In this document: positions 1-7,132 of the stretch, one piece after another
How positions within the stretch are numbered: position 1 is the first letter of the stretch
Layout: every line of letters begins with the position of its first letter
From: Bryobacterales bacterium
GTDB taxonomy: Bacteria > Acidobacteriota > Terriglobia > Bryobacterales > Bryobacteraceae
Direction: 5' to 3'
DNA: 64,000 bases
NCBI GenBank assembly: GCA_016716385.1
Contig: JADJWL010000025.1
Coordinates: 682,001 to 746,000 of the forward strand
Position numbers and translations under genes: made by a program
The notes under the pieces: model-generated
What the model was told of the DNA's origin: nothing
Databases searched by the model: none
The model's input: only the letters and a program-made list of their open reading frames with translations

Positions 1-66
1 AAGAGAACGGCAGATCGCGGTGGCCGTCCAGCTTTTGCCGGCATGCGACGAGGTCCCGACCACCAT
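1..66 (-). CDS. cobQ: Cobyric acid synthase CobQ/CbiP, N-terminal fragment cut by window edge
   Basis: Only the first 22 codons lie in the window, starting at the ATG whose complement is at 64-66. The readable N-terminus is M-V-V-G-T-S-S-H-A-G-K-S-W-T, which carries the GTSSxxGKS phosphate-binding motif that opens CobQ/CbiP glutamine amidotransferases. These enzymes amidate the corrin side chains to give adenosylcobyric acid. It starts 14 nt after the cbiZ stop, so it is probably the third gene of the riboswitch-controlled corrinoid operon. Related DTB-synthetase-like enzymes (CobB/CbiA) share a similar P-loop, so the exact subfamily is an inference; the neighbouring cbiZ favours CobQ. Confidence 0.7.
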   Translation of the reverse strand, partial: MVVGTSSHAGKSWTATAICRSL

Positions 67-80
67 CACAGCGCGCGCAC

Positions 81-722
81 TCACGCGTTCTCCTCCGTCC
101 ATTCGCGGATCCCGTGCGCGGTGGCGTCGAGAACAGCCCGTCCGATCACGGAACCAATGGCGGTGTGCATGCCCGCATACGGCGCCTCTGGTTCCCCGCA
201 CGGGCTGGCAAGGACGATGCAATCAGTGCCGGTTCCCGTGGCCCCGCGGCCGGAGACGCGGCTGACCGTACCCGACTCGAGCATCGCGGCCGTACGCGCC
301 GAAGCCGCAAGACACAGAGCCTCGAGGGCGGCGGACTCCGACAGCGGCGTGCTGATCCGGACCAGCGTATTGATGGTGGAGCAACGCGCCTCCCCCGGCG
401 GGTCCCCGGCGCGCAGGGCGTTGCTGAGCCCAACAGTGACGATGGCGTCGCACGACAGCGCACCGTGCGACGCCATCGCGCGAACCCAGGCAGGACGCCG
501 CGTCGTCATCATGCCGGCGGCGGTGGCGAGCCCCGCAGCCGTCATGCGAGCTTGGAGGAAACCCCGCGCGTCCGCACAGCCGCGCAGCTCGTCCACTTCG
601 AGGAAGAGCCACGCGACCGTATCGGTCACCGCGCATCCGCCGTTGACCACCGCCCAGCTCCAACACGTGTGAGGCGCGCCGAGATGAGCGATCAACCAGG
701 GAAGGCGGGGTTCGAGCGTCAT
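81..722 (-). CDS. cbiZ: Adenosylcobinamide amidohydrolase CbiZ
   Basis: Protein of 213 aa matching the CbiZ family over its whole length. Visible conserved stretches are AVTDTVAW near residue 33, GLSNALRAGD near 98, the STINTLV segment, and ATGTGTDC followed by YAGxHTxIG near the C-terminus. CbiZ removes the aminopropanol side chain of adenosylcobinamide or pseudocobalamin to give adenosylcobyric acid, letting a cell remodel scavenged corrinoids. The start directly abuts the end of the upstream TonB receptor gene (shared base 722), implying co-transcription under the cobalamin riboswitch. With cobQ next, the operon reads as corrinoid import and salvage. Cytoplasmic; no signal peptide is seen. 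Confidence 0.88.
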   Translation of the reverse strand: MTLEPRLPWLIAHLGAPHTCWSWAVVNGGCAVTDTVAWLFLEVDELRGCADARGFLQARMTAAGLATAAGMMTTRRPAWVRAMASHGALSCDAIVTVGLSNALRAGDPPGEARCSTINTLVRISTPLSESAALEALCLAASARTAAMLESGTVSRVSGRGATGTGTDCIVLASPCGEPEAPYAGMHTAIGSVIGRAVLDATAHGIREWTEENA

Positions 723-3091
723 CAGAACAAATAGCTCAGGCCGGCGACACCCCAGATGCCTGGGGTGCGGAAGCCATTTTCGTAGTAGCGGTGGTTGAAC
801 ACATTGGAAATCCTCCCGGAGACGCGCAACGTGCCGTGCTCGGACAGAGGGTAATCATACTGCGCGCCGGTATCGAGCTTGCGGCCCCCGGGGAAGAGGA
901 ACGCACGGCTCGACAGGAGGAATGGGTGTTCGCTGACCATCCACAGGTCGGCGACGAAATTCAGACGCCGCGTGAGACGCTGCATGAGAACCGCCGTGAA
1001 CTGATGGTCGGAGATAAGCGGCGCTTTGAAGAAATCGCCGCCGATGACGGTCGACGTCCGCTGGTCGCTGTTCGTATGGGTGTACGAGCCCGTGATCGAG
1101 GTGCCCCGCCAGGGTGTTGCTTCGACGCTCAGCTCGACACCGCGCGCGAGGCCGGCGCCCGTGTTCCGGTAGCCCCCGAAGCGGCCGAACGGGTCGGTCT
1201 CGGGGGAGATGAATCCGCTGAAGTCGAAGAAAATTACCTCCTGCAGGCTCGTATAGAAATGCGTGGCGCTGACGCGGACGCGCTGCCCGGCCAGGTACTG
1301 GTCGATGCCCCAGTCAAAGGCAAGCGAGCGTTCCGGACGCAGGCGCGGGTCGCCAAGCGCTGAAAAGAAGCCGTCGAAGAAGCTGGCGCCGACCCGCTCG
1401 TAGATGGACGGCGCGCGGTAGCCGTTCCCGGCGTGCGCACGAAACTTCGTTGAAGTGCTCGGGACCAGGTAGGCGACCGCCGCGTCACCGGTGCGCGCAG
1501 CCGGTAGAGCGCCCAGACGCAGCCCTGTATAGGGTCCGGTTCCGGTGAAGGTGGGCTGCCGCAGAGAGAATGCCTGGTAGCGGCCGGCGAGCGCCACCAT
1601 CAGGCGGTCCCCGAGAAAGCGGCTTTGCGTGGCGAAGAAGGCAGCGTTGCTACGCTGGCTCGCGTCGGCGCGATAGGTCTGGGTCGGGTCTGAATACGGG
1701 TTGGCGTAGGCTTCGCGTTCGAACTCCCAGCCGCCTGTCAGCGTCAGTGCGCGGGAGGCGACCCAGTCGCCGCGAAGCTGGAGGGTGTCGATGCCGCCGT
1801 TGATCCGGGTGGAGGTGGAGAAGGCCGGCTCGAACCGGACACCTGCTGGACCGTCGCGAAAATGGCGCCGCGACTCGACGCGCTGGTAACTGGCGCGCCA
1901 GCCGAACGAGGGTGCCACCTGGTGCGTCCACAGAAGCGCGGCAGTGGCAAAGCGGGATGCGCGCTGGTTATCGGGATCGGCCAGATTGGGGACGAAGTTC
2001 GCGTCGCCAAAGGTGAATGGTTGACCGCTCTCGATCCGGCGCTGCTGGTCGAGCGGCAGGGGGCGGGCACGGATTGGCCCGCCCGGGGGGAACTGAGCCG
2101 CCGGCGCGGCGTACGGGGAGTCCGTGAGGATCGCGAAGCTGTCGCCAGCCCAGATGCGGCCCGAGAGGCTGGCGGCGGCTACGGGACGCCACTGCAGCGC
2201 CGCATGCACCGTGCTGTTGCGGAACGGCTGGTCGGTGTCGACGCCGCGGGTCACGTTGAGGTGCTGCAGGCCGAGGTTGAATCCGAGCGCACCCGTGCGC
2301 GATCCTCCGGCGAGTCGCATCTGGCCGCGCGCCACCCCCAGTCCGCCACCTTCCGCAAGGACCTGGCCGTGCAGTGGGCCGCCCCCGGCATCGCTCACGA
2401 CGTTGACGACGCCCCCGATAGCGTTGCTTCCATAGAGGGACGCACCTGTGCCGCGCAGCACCTCGACGCGCTCGGTCCCGGCGAGAAACAGGTTCTCCAG
2501 GAATGGGGACGCGTCTCCTTGCGTGGTGGCGGCGTCGCGGAAGCGGAGACCATCGATGGTCACGGCGGTATCGTGGGTACGCAGGCCGCGGCTCAGAATC
2601 CGCGTGAAAGCGCCCGGTCCGCCAAGCGACTGGACGCGAAGGCCGGGCACGGTTTGAATCGCGTCGGTCACCGAAAACTCGCCGCGGGCGCTGGCTTCAT
2701 TGGCGGTCACGATGTCGAGCGCACGGGCGACCTCCTGCGACGACTGGGCAGTCGCGGCAGCTGTGACCGTGACGCGGGTGGCGACACGGGCCAGGTCCAG
2801 GGTGAGATCCAGGGTGCGCGCTTCGTCTTCGCGCAATTCGGCGGCAGCGGACGCTTCCGCCGCTCCGTCCATGGACGCGTCGATCAGGTAGCGGCCGGCG
2901 GGTAAACGTTCCAGCCTGTACAGGCCCTGATCGTCGCTGCGCACGGTCTGCCGCAAGGCTCCGTCCCGTGCGTAAACCGTGACGGTGGCGCGCGGCGCAG
3001 CGCGGCCATCCGGGTCAAAAACCGTTCCTGAAATCGTGGCTGCGTGAGCCGTGGATACTACGAATACAAGCGCGAGGACGCGATGTGGCAT
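722..3091 (-). CDS. TonB-dependent outer-membrane receptor, probably for cobalamin (BtuB-like)
   Basis: Protein of 789 aa. A signal peptide (residues about 1-17) is followed by a carboxypeptidase-regulatory-like beta-sandwich (about 19-85, ISGTVFDPDGRAAPRATV). Next comes a TonB plug domain (about 125-235, with DAIQTVPGLRV, SRGLRTHDTAVTIDG and VEVLRGTGASLYGSNAIGGVVNV), then a long beta-barrel ending in an aromatic residue (GLSYLF). These are hallmarks of energy-dependent outer-membrane transporters. Substrate specificity to B12 or other corrinoids is inferred from the cobalamin riboswitch just upstream and from cbiZ downstream. The extra N-terminal domain is common in Acidobacteriota and Bacteroidota receptors and is absent from E. 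coli BtuB. Confidence 0.85.
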   Translation of the reverse strand: MPHRVLALVFVVSTAHAATISGTVFDPDGRAAPRATVTVYARDGALRQTVRSDDQGLYRLERLPAGRYLIDASMDGAAEASAAAELREDEARTLDLTLDLARVATRVTVTAAATAQSSQEVARALDIVTANEASARGEFSVTDAIQTVPGLRVQSLGGPGAFTRILSRGLRTHDTAVTIDGLRFRDAATTQGDASPFLENLFLAGTERVEVLRGTGASLYGSNAIGGVVNVVSDAGGGPLHGQVLAEGGGLGVARGQMRLAGGSRTGALGFNLGLQHLNVTRGVDTDQPFRNSTVHAALQWRPVAAASLSGRIWAGDSFAILTDSPYAAPAAQFPPGGPIRARPLPLDQQRRIESGQPFTFGDANFVPNLADPDNQRASRFATAALLWTHQVAPSFGWRASYQRVESRRHFRDGPAGVRFEPAFSTSTRINGGIDTLQLRGDWVASRALTLTGGWEFEREAYANPYSDPTQTYRADASQRSNAAFFATQSRFLGDRLMVALAGRYQAFSLRQPTFTGTGPYTGLRLGALPAARTGDAAVAYLVPSTSTKFRAHAGNGYRAPSIYERVGASFFDGFFSALGDPRLRPERSLAFDWGIDQYLAGQRVRVSATHFYTSLQEVIFFDFSGFISPETDPFGRFGGYRNTGAGLARGVELSVEATPWRGTSITGSYTHTNSDQRTSTVIGGDFFKAPLISDHQFTAVLMQRLTRRLNFVADLWMVSEHPFLLSSRAFLFPGGRKLDTGAQYDYPLSEHGTLRVSGRISNVFNHRYYENGFRTPGIWGVAGLSYLF

Positions 3092-3144
3092 CCCTTGCCC
3101 TTCCCTCGAAGGCCGAGTGACAGAAGATCCGTGTGGGTCACGGG

Positions 3145-3330
3145 TGCGGGCAGGTCTTCGGACTTGTGGGCGGCCTGCTCAGCCTACTGGCCGTCGCTTC
3201 CCAGTTCCTTTGGAACCAGTGCTTGATGACGGCGGTCGTTCCCACTTACCGCTGCGGGGCAGTCCCGGACTTGCACCGGGTTCCCTCTTGCGACGCCCGC
3301 GTGGACTCACGGGCGAACCAGCACCCCTTG
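3145..3330 (-). ncRNA. Cobalamin (AdoCbl) riboswitch in the leader of the TonB receptor gene
   Basis: Read on the minus strand, the leader has the conserved cobalamin-riboswitch blocks in the right order: a GGTGCAAGTCCGGGACTGCCC segment followed by CGCAGCGGTAAG (about 3241-3278), then GGGAAG with GGCCAGTAGG as the B12 box (about 3183-3202), then AAGTCCGAAGACCTGCC (about 3149-3165). It lies between the promoter at 3331-3359 and the receptor start codon at 3091. Cobalamin binding normally represses such operons. No clear terminator hairpin with a T-run is visible between the aptamer and the gene, so control at the level of translation initiation is more likely; that is an inference. Confidence 0.92.
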
Positions 3331-3359
3331 AGAGTACAGCAGGGTCGAGGCGGCGTCAA
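3331..3359 (-). promoter_or_regulatory. Promoter of the cobalamin-riboswitch operon
   Basis: On the minus strand TTGACG (3359-3354) and TACTCT (3336-3331) are separated by exactly 17 nt, a good sigma-70 type match. Initiation about 7 nt downstream would place the RNA start just before the riboswitch aptamer. The -35 box overlaps the stop codon of the upstream gene (3356-3358). Confidence 0.65.
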
Positions 3360-5194
3360 TTCCGCCAGCGCACCGTGATGTGGTACATTCCTGCACCGCG
3401 CTGTGGATCCTCGATGCGAATGCGGACGGCATCGTCATCGCCCGGCGCGACCAGTTGGACACGCCCACGGCCGGAACGCTTCTCGACTTCGAACTGCGCT
3501 TCGCCGTACCACGGCGGATCGGCGGTGCATTTCGATGTGCCATCGAGGGTGTCAGTCCCGCGCACGGTCAAGTACTCCGTCCAGTCAGGCTCCAGCAGGA
3601 CTTCCACAGTGTCATCGACGGTCAGGCGGATCTCACAGGAACCCTCCAGCACCGCGGCCGTAGCCGGCGCCGACTCCGGAGGCTTCCGGTCGGCCTCGGT
3701 GATCGCCGGCAAGGCTTCGGTGGGGAACGCCGTCCGGGGCGGTTCGCCGATAGCGAGGTACGGATTGTAGACGTAATCCAACGAGAATGGCTTGTCCTTC
3801 GGGAAGGTCAGGTTGACAGACACTCCATAGGCGGGATCCAGACCCCACTGGCCGGTCGCGAGCGCGCGGGCGCGCTGCGTCTTCACGTCATGCCAGCCCC
3901 AGAAGGGTTTGGCCTTGTTCGCTCCGTGTTTCCTGCCCAGGAAGGCTCCGGAGATGCGCTGATTCGGGTGAGCAGGCCGGTTGCCGACGGGTTGGTATAC
4001 GTACCAGGCATCGAAGGTCCGTCCCTCCCATTGGTCGCCCAGCAACGACTTCTCCCACCAGTGCTGGCGGATCGGCAAGAGATCGTACCCGACAAGGCGA
4101 TCGTTGGCATGCTTCGGACGCTCCGCCACGCCTTTGTAGATGTAGGTGACGCCGGTGTTCGACTTGAACTCCATCCGCCTGCTGTCGTAGAGAGACTGCT
4201 TCTGCGTGCTGCCAAGCACACCGTGGCCGCCCGACTCGATGAAGGCGATGGGGTGGTTTTCCTTCCAGAAATCGATGCCGCCGTCGATGTCGTGCACGCC
4301 GTCACGGATGGAGCGGTCGTTTGTAAACGAGTAGATGTTGTTGTGCGCCAGCGTCTCCATCGTCTCCAGGACGCCGAACGGGCTGCCATCCTTGCGCACC
4401 GTGAGAATCAGGCCTTCGTTGTCGTTCTCGTGGCAGGTGCCGACGACGCAGTTGTCTGAATAGTCGCGGGCGTGGAACGTGTTGTAGTGCAGGAACCAGT
4501 GCGTCCCGGTCTCGGCAACTCCGTAGTAGACGTACGCCTGGGATGAACCTTCTTCAAGCCGATCCCAGTTGTTGTCTCCATGCCAGTCGGAGTCAAGATC
4601 GAACCGGCAGAGGTAGTCGGACTTCGGCTCCCACCAGGTTTCCTGGGCGTACATTGGCGCATAGTGTTCGGCAAGCGCCCGGTATGGTTCGTCCAGCCGG
4701 GTCTCCGGGGGAAAATCGTGGAGTTCCGGCTTGATCCGGGTGGGAGCGTCCGGGGTGACCTCGATCTGGACCTCGGCGGAGAACCGGGTGAGGGTGACTT
4801 CGATCGTGTAGGTGCCCGGGGCCTCGGGGGCCGTGTAGAGGACGCTGTCCTTCACGTTGTATTGCGCCACTCCCCGGCGCAAGATGTTCGACCAAAGCGA
4901 ATTGCCGGTCTCCAGATAGCTCTCGCTACTGCCCTGGAACAGGAAGGGCTTGGAGAACCACCCGCCGTTTTCTTTTACCCGGACGGTCCAGCCGGTCTGC
5001 TGGACCCGGCCCTGGCGCTTGCCGGAAGAGGTCTCAACCTCGCCGTCGGCCAGCACCTGAATCACTGCGGTCTCGAACGGCCGGATCTTGAGAGTGGCCG
5101 GCTCGACGCGCAGCCGGAGTCCGGTGACCGTGGTGTTGGCTGACAGGGGCAGCGCCAGCGCGCAAAGAGTGAGAAGCCTTGTGGAGAGAGTCAC
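3356..5194 (-). CDS. Secreted protein with VPS62-like domain, function unknown
   Basis: Protein of 612 aa with a GTG start and a short signal peptide (about 1-18, LLTLCALALPLSA). Residues about 25-150 look like beta-rich, Ig-like modules ending in APGTYTIEVTLTR. Residues about 170-480 resemble the VPS62/DUF946 family seen in fungi and some bacteria: HYAPMY, the acidic DLDSDWHGDNNWD, YYGVAETGTHWFLHYNTFHARDY, HENDNEGL and the ESGGHG motif. The family's biochemical role is not established, although conserved Asp, His and Glu residues could bind metal. The gene starts 6 nt after the FmdB-type gene and is probably co-transcribed with it. The family call is from motif memory, so moderately sure. 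Confidence 0.6.
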   Translation of the reverse strand: MTLSTRLLTLCALALPLSANTTVTGLRLRVEPATLKIRPFETAVIQVLADGEVETSSGKRQGRVQQTGWTVRVKENGGWFSKPFLFQGSSESYLETGNSLWSNILRRGVAQYNVKDSVLYTAPEAPGTYTIEVTLTRFSAEVQIEVTPDAPTRIKPELHDFPPETRLDEPYRALAEHYAPMYAQETWWEPKSDYLCRFDLDSDWHGDNNWDRLEEGSSQAYVYYGVAETGTHWFLHYNTFHARDYSDNCVVGTCHENDNEGLILTVRKDGSPFGVLETMETLAHNNIYSFTNDRSIRDGVHDIDGGIDFWKENHPIAFIESGGHGVLGSTQKQSLYDSRRMEFKSNTGVTYIYKGVAERPKHANDRLVGYDLLPIRQHWWEKSLLGDQWEGRTFDAWYVYQPVGNRPAHPNQRISGAFLGRKHGANKAKPFWGWHDVKTQRARALATGQWGLDPAYGVSVNLTFPKDKPFSLDYVYNPYLAIGEPPRTAFPTEALPAITEADRKPPESAPATAAVLEGSCEIRLTVDDTVEVLLEPDWTEYLTVRGTDTLDGTSKCTADPPWYGEAQFEVEKRSGRGRVQLVAPGDDDAVRIRIEDPQRGAGMYHITVRWRN

Positions 5195-5200
5195 GACCCG

Positions 5201-5527
5201 CTAGGATTTGTCCGCGGAGGACGCAGCAGCGGGAGCCGCCGGTTTCGATTCCGCCGGCTTGGCGCTCGCATCGCCGCCGGAGCCGGATTTGGCCGGGGCC
5301 GCCTCACCCTCCGCCTTGCCGTTCTTGGCCGTCTCGCCGGACTTGCCGCCGCGGGCATAGTCCGTGATGTACCAGCCGGTCCCCTTGAACTGCAGCGCGG
5401 GAGCGGAGATGAGTCTCTCGACGGTGCCTCCGCACGCTTCGTGCATGGTCAGCGGGAGGTCGCTAAACTTCTGCATGACCTCGAAGGTGTCTCCGCAGGA
5501 CTGACACTTGTATTCGTAGAGTGGCAT
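5201..5527 (-). CDS. FmdB-family zinc-ribbon protein with an Ala/Lys/Ser-rich tail
   Basis: Protein of 108 aa starting MPLYEYKCQSCG, the signature opening of the FmdB/putative regulatory zinc-ribbon family; this fixes the ATG at 5527 rather than a start further upstream. The ribbon has C-x2-C at residues 8 and 11 and a third Cys in HEACGG (near 32), where the family usually has CPxCGG. So the fourth zinc ligand is missing or replaced, possibly by the His. From about residue 55 the protein is a low-complexity Ala, Lys, Pro, Ser and Glu tail. Members are annotated as regulatory, without a firm molecular role. A -10-like TATACT lies at 5573-5568. Downstream it is followed closely by the secreted VPS62-like gene. 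Confidence 0.8.
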   Translation of the reverse strand: MPLYEYKCQSCGDTFEVMQKFSDLPLTMHEACGGTVERLISAPALQFKGTGWYITDYARGGKSGETAKNGKAEGEAAPAKSGSGGDASAKPAESKPAAPAAASSADKS

Positions 5528-5567
5528 ACCGAACAAGAAATCTTGAGAAGGAGAACTGTCAGTCTTG

Positions 5568-5573
5568 AGTATA
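5568..5573 (-). promoter_or_regulatory. Candidate -10 box (TATACT) of the FmdB-type gene
   Basis: TATACT on the minus strand, 5 of 6 matches to the sigma-70 consensus, 40 nt before the FmdB-type start codon. No convincing -35 box is seen 16-18 nt upstream. Confidence 0.35.
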
Positions 5574-5591
5574 GCCGAGGAGGCAGGGGGT

Positions 5592-5614
5592 GTGGGGCGG
5601 TTCAGCCGCCCCAC
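5592..5614 (-). terminator. GC-rich hairpin after the TPR-protein gene
   Basis: GTGGGGCGG and its complement flank a 5-nt loop, giving a 9-bp perfect stem just after the stop codon of the secreted TPR gene (5627). There is no T-run after it, so it could be a weak or Rho-assisted terminator or an mRNA-end stabiliser rather than a classic intrinsic terminator. Confidence 0.4.
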
Positions 5615-5626
5615 GGGAGGCAGAGC

Positions 5627-6883
5627 CTACTTCTTCTTCTTCCTGGCGGGCGCCTTCTTGGCGGGCGGCGGGGGCGCTGGCCAACCCTCGATTTTGTCAC
5701 GGCTCTCGACTTCGAACACCACGTTGAACGGCTCCTTGGTGAACTCGGTGGGCACGCCCTCGAACATGATCTCCGTCCCGGCATCGGCCTTGTTGGCCAT
5801 CGCCGTCTCGAGCTTCAAAGTGATTTCGGGCGTCTCCTTGTCCATGATGGCGACCTTGATCTCCTTGGGCCGTGCTTCCGGCGTGCCCGAAACCACCCAG
5901 CCTCGCAACTGCGGAATGGCAGCGTTCTTCATCTGGCCTTCGAAATACTGTTCGCCGTTGTCTGCGATCAACTGGTCCTTGATGTTCTTCCAAAGGGCCA
6001 GCCGCGGGTTACTCTCGGCGAACTCGCGCTCCTTCTTCGCCGCGACTTCGGCTTTCGTGTCCCAGTGGAAACCGGGGTCGGGGAACGTCTTGGCCTTGCC
6101 GAGAGCGCGCAGTTCCTCGATACCCTCGCTCGATCCGCGATACGTGTTGTAGAACTTCACGAAGTAGTCGTCGACCGGCTTCCGGTTGGCGGGCGGAAGT
6201 TCGCCCTGGCCGGTCAACGATGCGGCGCGCGCCAGATGGTGCAGAACCTCAGACTGGCGGTCCACGTTTTTCGTTTCGAGAACCTGCTGGTAGATCGCCA
6301 TGCCGAGGCTGTAGGAAACCTGGGCGAAGTTGGGAGTCATCTCCAGCACCTTGCGGTATTGCTTCTCGGCCTCGGCCCAGTTCTTGCGCTGCGCCGCGAT
6401 GAAGCCCAGGGTCTTGTAGGCCACAGCATCCGTGGTCGCTTTGGCTTTGGCCCAGTCGGCATCGGCGACATTGGCCGGCTTCTCGGCCGAGAGCAAACCC
6501 TGTGCCGCCTTCTCCCCGGTGGAGAGTGTATCGTCACTGACCGGCTGCGTCTCGGCCAACAGCGTCAGCCAATAGAGAGCGTTGATGTCCTTGGGGTTGT
6601 CGGCGACGATCTGTTTCGCAGTGTCCCACATCTTGTTGGGCTGGTTGAGGTCTTTGTAGGTCAGCAGATAGAACTGCTGCCGGGCGCTCTTGTAGTCGGA
6701 CTGGGGATACTTCTCCGCCCAGGTGTTGAGAGACTCCAGCTTCTTCTGGGGGTTGGCTTCCTTGGTGATGGCTTCGTACAGGTCGTACTCGGCGCGATCC
6801 TTCCACTGCGGACCCTGCTGCTGGGCGCTGACGGCGCCGGCGGCAAGAAGGGAAACGAGAGCGATTCCGAAGATCTTCGTCAT
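5627..6883 (-). CDS. Secreted tetratricopeptide-repeat protein
   Basis: Protein of 418 aa from the ATG at 6883, which gives an N-terminus of MTKIFGIALVSLLAAG and a Sec signal peptide ending near VSA-QQQ. TPR-like helical pairs are visible around residues 45-85 (KLESLNTWAEKYPQSDYKSA), 85-120, and 165-210 (LGFIAAQRKNWAEAEKQYRKVLEMTP). The C-terminal third is beta-rich and ends in a Lys/Pro/Ala-rich tail. TPR proteins act as protein-interaction scaffolds; location is periplasmic or cell-surface. No enzymatic motif is seen. It is transcribed divergently from the SSS symporter gene. Confidence 0.75.
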   Translation of the reverse strand: MTKIFGIALVSLLAAGAVSAQQQGPQWKDRAEYDLYEAITKEANPQKKLESLNTWAEKYPQSDYKSARQQFYLLTYKDLNQPNKMWDTAKQIVADNPKDINALYWLTLLAETQPVSDDTLSTGEKAAQGLLSAEKPANVADADWAKAKATTDAVAYKTLGFIAAQRKNWAEAEKQYRKVLEMTPNFAQVSYSLGMAIYQQVLETKNVDRQSEVLHHLARAASLTGQGELPPANRKPVDDYFVKFYNTYRGSSEGIEELRALGKAKTFPDPGFHWDTKAEVAAKKEREFAESNPRLALWKNIKDQLIADNGEQYFEGQMKNAAIPQLRGWVVSGTPEARPKEIKVAIMDKETPEITLKLETAMANKADAGTEIMFEGVPTEFTKEPFNVVFEVESRDKIEGWPAPPPPAKKAPARKKKK

Positions 6884-7110
6884 GAGAGAACGGTGATGCG
6901 ACACTATCAGCCTCCAAACACCCACTTTACACAATGTCAGCCTTGGGCCTGCCGAGCGGCGCTCGAAGGGCGTTCACCCCTGTGCCGTAGTCCGCCAGTG
7001 GGGGCATTTGCGGAGTATACCCGACTTAATCTGCCTCCGCAACTTTGGACGCCGCCCGCCGCCACATTGTTTCCGGTCACCGGAAAACGCTCCGGGGAGC
7101 AGGTTCCGGG

Positions 7111-7121
7111 TGTGCTAGAAT
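7111..7121 (+). promoter_or_regulatory. Extended -10 element before the SSS symporter
   Basis: TGTGC directly followed by AGAAT forms TG-C-TAGAAT, a TGn extended -10, ending 11 nt before the ATG at 7133. Initiation 6-7 nt downstream leaves a leader of about 4-5 nt, consistent with the absence of a Shine-Dalgarno near that ATG. Confidence 0.5.
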
Positions 7122-7132
7122 TCGCCAATTCC

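Noticed and set aside
1862..2905. 347-codon plus-strand open frame opposite the TonB receptor
   Set aside because: The receptor plug and barrel motifs are clear on the minus strand; this is a shadow.
5592..5614. Strong intrinsic terminator after the TPR gene
   Set aside because: The stem is perfect but no T-run follows, so it is listed only as a low-confidence hairpin.
5441..7132. Long plus-strand open frame upstream of and in frame with the SSS symporter
   Set aside because: It lies antisense to the FmdB and secreted TPR genes, which have clear domains and a signal peptide. The predicted residues are Arg/Gly/Leu-rich without motifs, so it is a high-GC shadow. The real symporter begins at 7133.
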